Shown piece by piece: positions 51,809 through 62,100 of a stretch of DNA of 64,000 nt. The position numbers and the translations under genes are program-made. The notes beneath the pieces are model-generated. The model had not been told where the DNA came from. It did no database searches and saw only the letters and a list, made by a program, of their open reading frames with translations. The DNA is taken from positions 1 to 64,000 of the forward strand of contig NZ_WHOD01000102.1 of the NCBI RefSeq assembly GCF_013141765.1. Reading direction: 5' to 3'. Source of the stretch: Paenibacillus foliorum. GTDB taxonomy: Bacteria; Bacillota; Bacilli; Paenibacillales; NBRC-103111. Numbering within the stretch: the first letter of the stretch is position 1; each line of letters opens with the position of its first letter.

Positions 51809-53050
51809 ATGAAGCCTGTCTCCAACCGGTATACGCGGGAGGAACTCATTATTCCTCTGGACCACGGCCTTTTATATAGAGGTAAAGATTTATCGCTGCA
51901 AAGGATTGTTTTCATTTATGCTGTTCCCCATCAAGGTCAACCCTATGCTCAAACCTACATTCATCAGATAGGAAACTCTGCTCAAGTTACGAATAGCGCA
52001 CCCTATATGCATGTATTTGATGTGGAAATGGATCAGACCTACATCTATATTATTATGAAATATATTAAAGGGACTCCCCTGCAGCAATTCATGCTGAACC
52101 ATACCTTTTCCATTCAGGAAGCGGCTGCCTTCGTTACTAGCATGGGTCAAACCTTGATGGAAATTGCAGAGGATCGTCCATTGAACTTCTCAATAAGCCC
52201 TAATAACCTGTGGGTAAGTGATGAGCTACAAATCTCATTAATTAACACCTGGGATAAATCTCAGCACAACCAACGCTTATCTAAAGAGCTAAGCGGTATA
52301 CTTTACAGCCTTGTGACTCAAACAAAACAGGTACCAGCTGACACGGAAGCACTGCGAAACGGCCTACAAAGCTCGCATCTGCTTGATGAGCTCTCCCTCA
52401 CACAGAAAAAAACACTGATCACAACCGCGGCCAATGCCTACGAGGAGCGTCTGTCTGCTCTTTCTTTTACCCAAAGTCTGAAGGATCTGTTTCATGAACC
52501 GAATGAAATTGAAGGCACCGAAGAACCTGAGGATTATGCTGTGGCTCCAAGACATTCCCATAAAAACAAGGCTCTTGCTACCTTATTTACGACGCTCAAG
52601 CATGCTCTTTTTCGCAAGCTGGTGTGGAAACGTATTTCTTTGACACTATCCTTAGCTCTGCTTAGTGCAGTAGTTTTTATTGGCGTCTTCGCCTATCTTA
52701 TCGAAACTACTGGACATAAGGAATCTAAGTCCACCTTAGCCAGCTCCACGGGCAATCAACAGCAGACATCTCCTCCCGAAAATAAGCCGCAACAAATAGA
52801 AATTAAAAATGCAAAAGAGCCTGTTGAAGCAAAAACAGAGAACCATGTCGTTGTTCCCGTACTTACTGGCTTAACCAGAGAAGATGCAGAAAAACAGGCG
52901 TTGGCCAATGGGCTCCGCTATTCATTTTATATAGAGACAAACGCTTTAGCCGCGGGCACTGTTTTCAAACAAGAGCCTATGCCCCATGAAGAGGCAGCGA
53001 AAGGAAGCCGAGTTACTTTCTGGATAAGTAAAGGTTCAGCTGCCCCTTAA
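51809..53050 (+). CDS. Membrane-anchored pseudokinase with one PASTA domain
   Basis: The 413-residue product resembles PrkC/PknB kinases in layout: a kinase-like domain (about residues 10-230), a single transmembrane helix near 290-312, and an extracellular linker and one PASTA domain (residues about 348-410: VPVLTGLTREDAEKQALANGLRYSF). The catalytic parts are lost: the VAIK-type strand reads IVFIYAVP without Lys, the HRD loop reads NFSISPNNLWV without Asp, and DFG is replaced by INTW. It cannot be an ordinary active kinase. It may sense wall fragments. AAGGAG precedes ATG. Confidence 0.82.
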   Translation: MKPVSNRYTREELIIPLDHGLLYRGKDLSLQRIVFIYAVPHQGQPYAQTYIHQIGNSAQVTNSAPYMHVFDVEMDQTYIYIIMKYIKGTPLQQFMLNHTFSIQEAAAFVTSMGQTLMEIAEDRPLNFSISPNNLWVSDELQISLINTWDKSQHNQRLSKELSGILYSLVTQTKQVPADTEALRNGLQSSHLLDELSLTQKKTLITTAANAYEERLSALSFTQSLKDLFHEPNEIEGTEEPEDYAVAPRHSHKNKALATLFTTLKHALFRKLVWKRISLTLSLALLSAVVFIGVFAYLIETTGHKESKSTLASSTGNQQQTSPPENKPQQIEIKNAKEPVEAKTENHVVVPVLTGLTREDAEKQALANGLRYSFYIETNALAAGTVFKQEPMPHEEAAKGSRVTFWISKGSAAP

Positions 53051-53068
53051 TTTTTTTTGCGAAAAATG

Positions 53069-53098
53069 TTGCACAAAGGAAACAAATTTGTATATAAT
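53069..53098 (+). promoter_or_regulatory. Promoter of the metal importer operon
   Basis: TTGCAC (53069-53074) and TATAAT (53093-53098) are separated by 18 bases. Confidence 0.65.
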
Positions 53099-53104
53099 TA
53101 AAAT

Positions 53105-53120
53105 ATAGGTTCGAGGGAAA
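53105..53120. promoter_or_regulatory. Candidate metal-repressor (MntR-like) box
   Basis: TAGGTTCGAGGGAAA lies at the expected transcription start. GAGGGAAA agrees with the right half of Bacillus MntR sites; the left half is less similar. A second TTTAGGTATAAG lies at about 53143-53154. Binding is inference. Confidence 0.4.
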
Positions 53121-53259
53121 TTTTTATTACCAAAGACAAATTTTTAGGTATAAGACAACTTTCAAAAAACATAAGTTCAACTACTATGATTAGACGTTCG
53201 CGTTCTTAAGATGGGAAGCTTCATTTACAAATGACAAGGACTAAGGAGTGTATAATTAC

Positions 53260-54207
53260 ATGAATTACAAGGTAAAGCCTGCTTTTACAAGGATTTTCAT
53301 CACACTCGTGATTATGTCGCTGCTGCTGCTGACTACGGCATGTTCCGCGGATACCGGCAGTGAAACGGAAGGTAAATTGAAGGTAACCACGACGATAGGC
53401 ATGATAGCAGATGTTGTGAAGCAGGTTGGCGGCGCTCATGTGCAAGTAACCGGCTTAATGAAATCGGGGGTGGATCCCCACTTATATAAAGCATCCCAAG
53501 GCGATGTGAAGAAGCTGGAGCAGGCACAGATTATTTTCTACAATGGTCTGCATCTGGAAGGTAAAATGATCGAAATTTTCGAAAAAATGGGCAGCGAAAA
53601 GCCTACCATAGCTGTATCGCGTAACATTCCTGAGAAACAACTTCGCGGTTGGGAAGGCGGCGAGGCATCGCATGACCCTCATATCTGGTTTAATGTGAAG
53701 CATTGGATTTCTGCAACAGAGGTCATACGCGATGAATTGAGCAAAGCCGATCCTGCCCATGCCGCGGATTATAAGAACCAAGCAGCAGCGTATATGAATC
53801 AACTGGAGGAGCTGGACCAATATGCCAAGAAGCAAATTGCATCCATTCCTGAGAACCAGCGGGTACTCGTAACAGCCCATGATGCCTTCGGTTATTTCGG
53901 AGATGCTTATGGAATCAAAGTAATGGGGCTTCAAGGGATTAGTACCGCATCCGAATACGGCTCGAAGGACGTAACAGATCTGCGGGAATTTCTCGTTAGC
54001 AATAAGATCAAGGCTGTATTCGTTGAATCCAGCGTACCTAAGAGATCAATCGAAGCTGTCATACAAGGCGCGAAGAAGCAGGGCCACGATATCAAAATCG
54101 GCGGAGAGCTGTTCTCCGATGCAATGGGCAAGGATGGTACAACAGAAGGAACTTACATCGGTATGGTCCGGCATAATGTTGACACCATTGTGAAGGCTTT
54201 GAAATAA
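53260..54207 (+). CDS. Manganese/zinc ABC importer, substrate-binding lipoprotein
   Basis: The 315-residue product has a lipobox TTAC (SLLLLTTACSAD), then a cluster A-I (TroA/PsaA) binding fold. The metal ligands are visible: His in GVDPHLYKAS, His in HDPHIWF, His or Asp in TAHDAFGYFG and Asp in GELFSDAMG. No His-rich loop as in ZnuA is present, which favours manganese over zinc. The ATG at 53260 has AAGGAG upstream. First gene of a four-gene importer operon. Confidence 0.9.
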   Translation: MNYKVKPAFTRIFITLVIMSLLLLTTACSADTGSETEGKLKVTTTIGMIADVVKQVGGAHVQVTGLMKSGVDPHLYKASQGDVKKLEQAQIIFYNGLHLEGKMIEIFEKMGSEKPTIAVSRNIPEKQLRGWEGGEASHDPHIWFNVKHWISATEVIRDELSKADPAHAADYKNQAAAYMNQLEELDQYAKKQIASIPENQRVLVTAHDAFGYFGDAYGIKVMGLQGISTASEYGSKDVTDLREFLVSNKIKAVFVESSVPKRSIEAVIQGAKKQGHDIKIGGELFSDAMGKDGTTEGTYIGMVRHNVDTIVKALK

Positions 54208-54359
54208 GATAACGTACGAAGAGCCCAGAGAAAAATTAGGATCACATCCCCAAATACCCCGAACAATCGTATTCACACAACAGTCCTTTTGGGAGCTGTC
54301 GATTACCAACAAATTTGGCTCAAACTGATTTTATATGGATAACAAAGGAGATGCGCCTT

Positions 54360-55130
54360 ATGAAGTCTGCGAAGCAAGCACCATTGACCATAGACAATTT
54401 AACCGTAGCTTATCAAAATAAACCTGTTCTTCGGGATATCGGCTTCGAAATTCCCGAAGGCAAGCTGATCGGCATCGTAGGTCCGAATGGAGCAGGCAAA
54501 TCAACGCTCATTAAGGCAGCCCTTGGCCTTATTCCCCGGGTTACCGGCAGCGTGTCCATATACGGCAAGCCCTATACGGGGCAGCGCAAGCTGGTCGGCT
54601 ACGTGCCGCAGCGTGAATCGGTGGATTGGGATTTCCCCATCAGCGCATTGGATGTTGTCATGATGGGACGGTACGGTCATTTGGGCTGGTTCAAACGGCC
54701 AGGAGCCAAGGAACGGCACATCGCAATGGAATCTCTGGAGAAGGTGGGCATGACCGACTTTGCAGAGAGGCAAATCAGTCAGCTGTCTGGCGGCCAGCAG
54801 CAGCGGATTTTCCTTGCCAGAGCGCTTGCCCAGGATGCGATGCTCTATTTTATGGATGAGCCCTTTGTAGGTGTTGACGCAGCAACGGAGAAAGCGATCA
54901 TTACCCTGCTGAATGAGCTTAAGAAGCAAGGAAAAACAGTACTGGTCGTGCATCACGATCTTGCGACCGTAAAGGAATATTTCGACTGGGTTATGCTGCT
55001 GAATGTTCAGTTAATGGGGATCGGACCGACCTCTGAAATATTCACTAAAGATAACTTACAGCAAACCTATGGCGGACGCTTAACCCTTCTATCCCGGGAC
55101 GATGATGCCATCATCGTCAGCACGAGGTGA
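54360..55130 (+). CDS. Manganese/zinc ABC importer, ATPase
   Basis: The 256-residue product has Walker A GPNGAGKST, signature LSGGQQQRIFLARAL, Walker B MLYFMDEPFVGVD and H-loop VVHHDL. It groups with TroB/ZnuC/MntB. The ATG at 54360 has AAAGGAG nine bases upstream. The 152 bases between this gene and the binding-protein gene hold only a weak hairpin. Confidence 0.92.
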   Translation: MKSAKQAPLTIDNLTVAYQNKPVLRDIGFEIPEGKLIGIVGPNGAGKSTLIKAALGLIPRVTGSVSIYGKPYTGQRKLVGYVPQRESVDWDFPISALDVVMMGRYGHLGWFKRPGAKERHIAMESLEKVGMTDFAERQISQLSGGQQQRIFLARALAQDAMLYFMDEPFVGVDAATEKAIITLLNELKKQGKTVLVVHHDLATVKEYFDWVMLLNVQLMGIGPTSEIFTKDNLQQTYGGRLTLLSRDDDAIIVSTR

Positions 55131-55135
55131 GCCCT

Positions 55136-56101
55136 ATGTTGGATATCAATTGGTTAGAGCTGTTTCTTGATCCCAACACTCAATGGATTCTTCTTGGCAG
55201 TGTACTGCTCGGCTTGAGCAGCGGCGTATTGGGCAGCTTCGCTTATCTGCGCAAGCAAAGCTTAATGGGCGATGCGCTCGCTCATGCCGCGCTTCCGGGT
55301 ATATGTATTGCTTTCATGCTTACTGGATCAAAATCGATATTCTTCTTCCTGATCGGGGCCGCTGTGGCCGGTTTAATTGCAACCTTCGGGGTCGGCTTCG
55401 TAACGAGAAACTCGCGGATTAAACAAGATTCTGCCCTCGGTATCGTACTGTCCGTCTTCTTCGGCTTAGGCATTGTGCTGCTGACCCAAATTCAACATAG
55501 CGATAGCGGTAATCAGAGCGGGTTAGATAAATTTCTATTTGGGCAAGCGGCCTCTATGGTGCAATCTGATGTCATTGTTATGGCCATTGTGGCGCTTGTT
55601 CTTGTATTGGCATGTACGCTGCTTTTTAAAGAATTTAAGCTGCTCAGCTTCGATTCCGGCTTTGCCAAAGGATTAGGCTATCCGGTTGCATTTCTCGATC
55701 AGCTGCTCATGTTTCTGATCGTTATTGCTGTCGTGGTTGGTATTCAAGCGGTAGGTGTCGTGTTAATGTCTGCTCTGCTGATCACACCTGCGGTTTCAGC
55801 CCGCTATTGGACGGAGCGCCTCGGAGTCATGGTCGTTCTAGCCGGTTTCTTCGGAGCCGTCAGTGGTTTCGCTGGTACATTGATCAGTACAACAGCCAAT
55901 AATCTGCCCACCGGACCGCTGAGCGTGCTTGCTGCAACCTCTTTATTTCTGATCTCGGTTGTCTTCGCACCGCGCCGTGGCGTGCTATCTAAGGTGCTAG
56001 TAAGACTAACGGTCAAGAAGGCAGTCCTTCAAGAACAGCGCGATTCCGTTATCGTTGTAACTACTTCTACAGTAAAACCGAGTAAGGAGGCACAGTCATG
56101 A
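55136..56101 (+). CDS. Manganese/zinc ABC importer, first permease
   Basis: The 321-residue product is an ABC-3 family permease with about eight to nine helices. RKQSLMGDALAHAALPGICIAFML is the family signature, and LSFDSGFAKGLGYPVAFLDQLLMFLIV the second. The ATG at 55136 has GAGGTG upstream that overlaps the ATPase stop; a GTG three codons earlier is an alternative. It overlaps the next permease by four bases. Confidence 0.91.
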   Translation: MLDINWLELFLDPNTQWILLGSVLLGLSSGVLGSFAYLRKQSLMGDALAHAALPGICIAFMLTGSKSIFFFLIGAAVAGLIATFGVGFVTRNSRIKQDSALGIVLSVFFGLGIVLLTQIQHSDSGNQSGLDKFLFGQAASMVQSDVIVMAIVALVLVLACTLLFKEFKLLSFDSGFAKGLGYPVAFLDQLLMFLIVIAVVVGIQAVGVVLMSALLITPAVSARYWTERLGVMVVLAGFFGAVSGFAGTLISTTANNLPTGPLSVLAATSLFLISVVFAPRRGVLSKVLVRLTVKKAVLQEQRDSVIVVTTSTVKPSKEAQS

Positions 56102-56982
56102 ATGACTTTTGGATATTGCTAACAGCGGCGCTAGTTGCCTGCTCCTGCAGCCTGCTCGGTTGTTTTCTCATCCTGCGCAAGATGGCAATGATCGGAGACG
56201 CGATCAGCCATTCCGTGCTTCCCGGCATTGTCATTGCCTTCTTGCTGAGCGGGTCACGGGATTCCTTCTGGATGCTGCTTGGAGCATCCGTGCTAGGTCT
56301 TATTACAGTCTTTCTGATCCAACTGTTTCAACAAGGCGGCGTTCAAGCCGATGCTTCCATTGGGGTAGTATTCACAGCTTTGTTCTCCATCGGGGTGGTG
56401 TTGGTTAGCTTGTATACCCGACAGGTCGATCTGGACCTTGATTGCGTGCTGTACGGTGAAATCATACGCGTACCCTGGGACACCCTTACATTCGCCGGAA
56501 TGGATATCGGCCCCAAAGCAGTGTGGGCACTCGGATTCGTGCTGCTGCTGAGTGCCATAGTAATCGGACTATTTTATAAACAATTCAAGATTTGCTCCTT
56601 CGATCCAGCCATGGCTGCTGCCGTCGGCATTCCGGTTGTCCTATTCCACTATGTGCTTATGGGACTCGTTTCCGTTACAACTGTAGCATCGTTTGAGAGC
56701 GTAGGCGCGATCCTCGTTGTAGGCATGCTGGTCGTACCTGCCGCAACCGCCTATCTATTAACAGAACGACTCGGCGTCATGATCGCCTACAGTATGATCA
56801 TCGGTGTGATCAGCTCCACAGCCGGATATTATATGTCTGTGCTGCTGGATGCATCCATCGCCGGCTGCATGATTACCGTCGCAGGCATGCTGTTCATCAT
56901 CGCGCTGCTGTTCTCGCCAAGCCATGGCGTAGTGTGGCGCAAGCTTAAGCAGCGCCGGGGGATGGCGGAAGAGGCGGTTTAG
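56098..56982 (+). CDS. Manganese/zinc ABC importer, second permease
   Basis: The 294-residue product is a second ABC-3 permease: RKMAMIGDAISHSVLPGIVIAFLL and CSFDPAMAAAVGIPVVLFHYVLMG match the first. Two permeases forming a heterodimeric channel are typical of TroCD and MntCD. The start overlaps the previous stop (ATGA). Confidence 0.91.
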   Translation: MNDFWILLTAALVACSCSLLGCFLILRKMAMIGDAISHSVLPGIVIAFLLSGSRDSFWMLLGASVLGLITVFLIQLFQQGGVQADASIGVVFTALFSIGVVLVSLYTRQVDLDLDCVLYGEIIRVPWDTLTFAGMDIGPKAVWALGFVLLLSAIVIGLFYKQFKICSFDPAMAAAVGIPVVLFHYVLMGLVSVTTVASFESVGAILVVGMLVVPAATAYLLTERLGVMIAYSMIIGVISSTAGYYMSVLLDASIAGCMITVAGMLFIIALLFSPSHGVVWRKLKQRRGMAEEAV

Positions 56983-57099
56983 TACAGCAAGCTTCACCTC
57001 GACAGCAATACTGCTTCTGCGATGAGAATAAACAGCTGTTCCGTCCCTTAAGGACGAGCGCGCCGCATATAAAGATTGAGTAACACCTTTAAAACTTAA

Positions 57100-57146
57100 A
57101 AAAAACGCTCTGTTCGTTCAATTTGAACGAACAGAGCGTTTTTTAT
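57100..57146. terminator. Bidirectional terminator between importer operon and SLH gene
   Basis: AACGCTCTGTTCGTTCAA pairs perfectly with TTGAACGAACAGAGCGTT. It is flanked by an A-run and TTTTT and lies between convergent genes. Confidence 0.92.
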
Positions 57147-57205
57147 TTATCCAAGCTTGCTTCTAACAACATGAAATCGGTCATTAAACTTGTGAGTTAA
57201 AGCTT

Positions 57206-59071
57206 TTAGTATTTGTTGTAGATCCTGTGCAATAAAACGGCTGCTTCAGCTCTAGTAGCGTTTCCTGTTGGGTTAAGCAGATTGCCACTGCCTTCCACCA
57301 CACCAGCACGTACCATAGCTGCAATATCATTGACTGCGTAAGCGGCCACTTCGGACTTATCCGTAAATAAAGCGAGATCGTCGGCCGTGCCTGATGAACT
57401 CCATTTGCCTGTTTGTTTCAATGCTCTGGATATAAGAACGATCATATCCTGCCTCGAAATTTGGGCTTTGGGATTAAACTGGTTATCCCCTTGCCCTTCA
57501 GCCAAGCCTAACTGCTTAGCCACTCCAACAGCATGCGCATAATAATCTGATGCAGTAACATCATTGAAGCTCGCACCTTTTGTGGCGTCCAGCCCCAGTG
57601 ATTTGGTCAAGAGAATCATGAAGTCGGCTCGAGTAATGTTGGCTCCCGGATTGAAGGCTGTATCTGAAACTCCTGAAATAATGCCTTTGGAAGCCATCAC
57701 TTCGATCGATTTCTTCGCCCAGACCACTGAACTTATATCCTGGAAGCTCTTAACATCATAGACGATAGCATAGCTGCTGAAATGATTCGTTTTAAAAGTT
57801 ACCATCCCGCTAGCGGCATCATATTTTCCAGTTGGCACAGCTTGAATGGCACCCTGCTGGTCTATGTACCAAACAACAATGTGTTCAGGATTCTGCAATT
57901 CTTCAGCGGTTGGCTGGTAAGGAACAGAAACTGTTACCGAAGTGTTTGGATTGTTGAACGGTATGACCTTGCCATCTACGGTAATCGTCAAGTCAAGGAC
58001 TGGTCGATTGCCGATCTTGCTTTTAACTGCGTCTGGCAAATCATTTTTGTCTTTCAAACCAATTTTCAAAGTGATTTCTTTGGCTGTTGATAAATCAATG
58101 TTATTTAACATATTTGGCTGTATGGCAAGGGTTCCAACGTCTGTAACTATCGTTAAATTTATATTGGACGAAGTAGGTGAGAAGAAATCAGGTGTTGTTT
58201 TCAGATCGTATTGCTTGGCCCCTTCAACATCGGGAATAGTTATTGTGATGTTTTTCAGGCCTGCTGCCTGAGCCTGTTGTACAGCACTTGCATACTGAGC
58301 TGCATCCAAAGTTGCAGTGGCAATGCCAGTCGATGGATCCAGATTCGCAGTTAGCTCAATGCTTGTGCTCTCACCACTAACTGGTGCTGTCGGGTTCACA
58401 GGGGGCTCTGTAGTTCCTACGGAACCTGGACCTGAAGATGATGGTCGATTAGAATCATTTCTCTGTATAACAAAAGTTGTAGTATTAATAGCATCGCCAT
58501 CAAGTCCCCAAACCTTCACTATATAAACTCCGGTCCATCTTTGACTCAATGTATAGCTGAATTGATAAGCTCCATTGACACCGCTTTTCCCTTTGTCCGT
58601 ATAGATCACTTCATTTAAAGGGTTTCGAACCTCGACATTAACCGTGTTACCTTCTGCGGCACCCATGTTACCGGAAATGTTTATTTGGGCACCATTAATT
58701 GTTGCATTTACAGTTAGATTCTGAATAGAGGCCACTTGAAATGTTGTAGCGGCGATCGTAGCACCCTCTCCTCCAACATTTACAATATAGGTTCCATTTA
58801 CTTTATTACTCAGTGTAAAGTTGAATTGATAAGCTCCGTTGGTGCCGCTTATCCCTTGGTCTAACTGCTGCATTTGATTATTAGGATTACGAATTTGAAG
58901 CGTCACGATTTTCCCTGGTGTGGAGCCAAAATTTCCAGATACCAATACTTTTCCAGTATTACTGTCATAGGTTGCATTTACTGTTGTCGGTGCTGTTGCA
59001 GCAAATGCGACAGGAAGCATCGACCCAAAACAAAGCAAGAACGACAGCAGAATTACAGTCCATCTTTTCAA
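57206..59071 (-). CDS. S-layer homology (SLH) domain surface protein
   Basis: The 621-residue product has a signal peptide cut after AFA. Two similar beta-sandwich repeats follow (residues 30-115 and 120-205), each ending NGAYQFxxTLS. A Ser/Pro/Gly linker leads to a 230-residue central region. Three SLH domains are at the end: FQDISSVVWAKKSIEVMASKGII, FNDVTASDYYAHAVGVAKQLGL and FTDKSEVAAYAVNDIAAMVRAG. SLH domains bind pyruvylated secondary wall polymer and anchor the protein at the surface. The start is TTG at 59071 with GGGAGG seven bases upstream. It lies directly downstream of the pectinase gene. Confidence 0.92.
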   Translation of the reverse strand: MKRWTVILLSFLLCFGSMLPVAFAATAPTTVNATYDSNTGKVLVSGNFGSTPGKIVTLQIRNPNNQMQQLDQGISGTNGAYQFNFTLSNKVNGTYIVNVGGEGATIAATTFQVASIQNLTVNATINGAQINISGNMGAAEGNTVNVEVRNPLNEVIYTDKGKSGVNGAYQFSYTLSQRWTGVYIVKVWGLDGDAINTTTFVIQRNDSNRPSSSGPGSVGTTEPPVNPTAPVSGESTSIELTANLDPSTGIATATLDAAQYASAVQQAQAAGLKNITITIPDVEGAKQYDLKTTPDFFSPTSSNINLTIVTDVGTLAIQPNMLNNIDLSTAKEITLKIGLKDKNDLPDAVKSKIGNRPVLDLTITVDGKVIPFNNPNTSVTVSVPYQPTAEELQNPEHIVVWYIDQQGAIQAVPTGKYDAASGMVTFKTNHFSSYAIVYDVKSFQDISSVVWAKKSIEVMASKGIISGVSDTAFNPGANITRADFMILLTKSLGLDATKGASFNDVTASDYYAHAVGVAKQLGLAEGQGDNQFNPKAQISRQDMIVLISRALKQTGKWSSSGTADDLALFTDKSEVAAYAVNDIAAMVRAGVVEGSGNLLNPTGNATRAEAAVLLHRIYNKY

Positions 59072-59113
59072 GCGTATTCCTCCCTAGGGTATGTACACGA
59101 GAGGAACAGCAAC

Positions 59114-59155
59114 AATGCCGCCCCTCGTGCCCCTTTCAATTGAAAAAGCGGCATT
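59114..59155 (-). terminator. Hairpin at the end of the pectinase gene
   Basis: AATGCCGC (59114-59121) pairs with GCGGCATT (59148-59155), overlapping the stop codon. No clear T-run follows, so read-through to the SLH gene is possible. Confidence 0.45.
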
Positions 59156-62100
59156 ACTGAATTGTGACCACATTTGAGATCACTATTTTATTTGTTATGT
59201 TGTTCCATACAAATGCTTTAATTGTGGAGCCCATAATATAATCCGGTGATTTTAATATGGCTTTCATTTGTTTATTTGTACCGGCAGGGATGGATTGATC
59301 TATTAAAGAATATCGTACCATTTGGTCCTGCTGATTAAACAAAGCTACAACTAGAACACCACTTTGATTGACTAAAGAATTGTTTTGGACGGTCACATCC
59401 GTTACTACAGTTGTTGAACTGCTTAATCCAGTAAGCATATTGCCACTAAGATCTCTTAGAGAAATATTTTTAACAGTAAAAACTGCAGCACCCCAATTTT
59501 TATTGTAGGTAATTTGATAAGTTTTCGAACCTGTATTTCCGTAAGCATCGATTCCTGTGAATACGATTTCGTTTAATCCCTCCTGTAAAGTTAACGGTAC
59601 ATTAAATAGAGTATCTGCCGATATGTTGAGATTATTACTCACTGTTACTCCATTCAATTTGACAGTGACTGCGGCAGCTCTACTGATCTTACCTGTTAAA
59701 TTAAAAGCAGACACATTAACTGAAGTCGGTATTGGAGATGCAGGCGTAAAGACAACTGCTGATTTATTATAGGTAACCTGCAGAGTTTTAGAATTAACTA
59801 CATTTCCATAAAGCTCACTGTTCTTTGCAGAGATGCTAATCGTGTTCAACCCTTCATTCAAATTGAGTTTATACGAAAATGATGCCCCTGCTTCTGCATA
59901 TACAGCATCAACAACGGTAACCCCATTGTTCGTTACAGTTAATTGAGTCCTGTCTACTACACTTCCTTTTATTGAGTATTCGGGAATATCCACTGTCTCA
60001 CTTAAAGGATTACTTATAGAGAAGAGTGCGGAACGAGTGAATTTCACATCGTTAAAGGAAGCCGCAGTTAAATAGTCCGCGTTGCTGGTCAATTTTGGAG
60101 CATCCACTGCCATACCTACATAAACCGTATCTCCCATATCGATTTTTTTGGACCCAACCAGAGTCCAAGTGATACTATTATTTGATAAATAACCGTAAAC
60201 TGTGTTTTGATCCCTTACTATCTTCAACCAGAAAGGGGCTTTTAATGAGGAGCTTCTTACTAAATCCTCACTATAATCTCCTCCCTTAATATCCCGGTGT
60301 AGTAAAGAAATCTTTCTGCCGCTTGTATCTACAGCCTTGTCACTAGTACCATCCGGGGTTAAAAAGAGTGCTGTTGACTTAGCATCGGGATCGAGGCTGT
60401 CGCGAATCATTAATCCTGCTTTAGTCCTCTCGTCAATTTCAGAAGCAAAGCCAACATTTGCGATCATTTCAAAGTTTCCTTGAACAGGTTGATATACATA
60501 CTGAAATGAATCGGACTTATTTCGAATATCTCCGGATCCTTTAACCATATATCTCGTCCCATTTAGGCTAGCTGTACCAGGTATACTCACTTGACCGATA
60601 TCCTTGGAAATCCAAGGAGCTACATTATTCGGACCGTTCACATAAATAATAGACACTGAAGACAATGTCATTACACCGTTATTGTCCACCGCTTTGGCAT
60701 ATACATAATGCTCTCCTTCTGGAGCACTTGTCCATGTAAATTCATAAGGCGCAGCCGTCTTTTCACCGATTTTTTGATCACCATCATAAAAAACTACCTT
60801 GGCAATGGTTCCATTAGTCGCATCTGAGGATGCATTTGCGGTAATCTTTATCGAATCATTTACTGTAAAAGCTTGATGCATCGATGGGCTGACAATGGCT
60901 ATGTTAGGATTTAGTGGTACTGCAACAACCAATGAATTGATATAATTTTCAAGATTCGTATAACCGTTACTGCTAATTAAAGCACCATCCGTCTTTATGT
61001 TCGGATTTAGACCGTGAGCTGTTTCCCAAGAGTCTGGAATGCCATCCCCATCGCTATCGTTAGGAGCTACTTCAGAATTTAACTCAGGTAACCCGCCATC
61101 ACTTGCAATAGTGTTAATAAGTCTACCCTTACCTAATTTAACATCATTCATAATCTTCTGATCCAAAGAGTCACGTTTCGGAAGAGATGCCCCCGCACTT
61201 TGAAGCACTTTTTCGTAAGCTACTGTTGCCGAATCCGTATTAACTGGTCCACCTATAGGATCTAATGCATCCGGTATGATCATAGGCTTAAGCTTGCGTA
61301 TAAATGTGCCATCAGGAGAAATCGCTTTAAAGCCCCCGCTGGAATTTTTAACCCAGTTGTCAGTTGTAACATCGGCTGCGCCTTCCATGAAATTGCCGTC
61401 GATATAAAACGCTCCTCCGCCTCCTCCTATATCTGAGGGATTAATAATCCGGCTCTTGACCCCGTCAAAAGTGCTAGGTCCCGGCTTATAATAGTTGTTG
61501 ATCATATTGATTCCAACTGCCTGTTCTCCACCGTATGCTGAGTTTCCTCCCCAGTTATAAATGACGTTATTGCGATAATCAATTTTAGTAGGGAAGTTGT
61601 CAAAATCTGTTTGTCGGTCGAACCGGGGATTTCGGCTATTATGATTCACTATGAGATTATGGTGATAGGTTGCGTTCGTTCCTCCCCATATTCCTCCGTA
61701 GCCATGCGCCCCTTTATCATGGATGGACTGATTCAAGCTGTCACTAATTATGCTCCATTGTACTGTAAAATTTTTACGATTCTTCACTGAGAAAGTTTCA
61801 TCAGTACTCCAACTAAAAGAGCAATGGTCAATAATTACATTATTCCCCGAAATATCTGCAGTATCGCTTAATACTTCAATTCCATTTCTAAACCGGATAT
61901 ACCTGACAATAATATCTTTTCCTGTATCATTATTTCCGAATTTAACCATATAACCACTGATAGCAATACCATCACCAGGTGCTGTTTGACCAGCAATAGT
62001 TAAATTAGAACTTGTAATGTCCAAACCTCTCTTCAAATTAATAGTACCGGAGGTTTTAAATATAATCGTTCTATTTCCTGAGCTGATGGCATCACGAATT

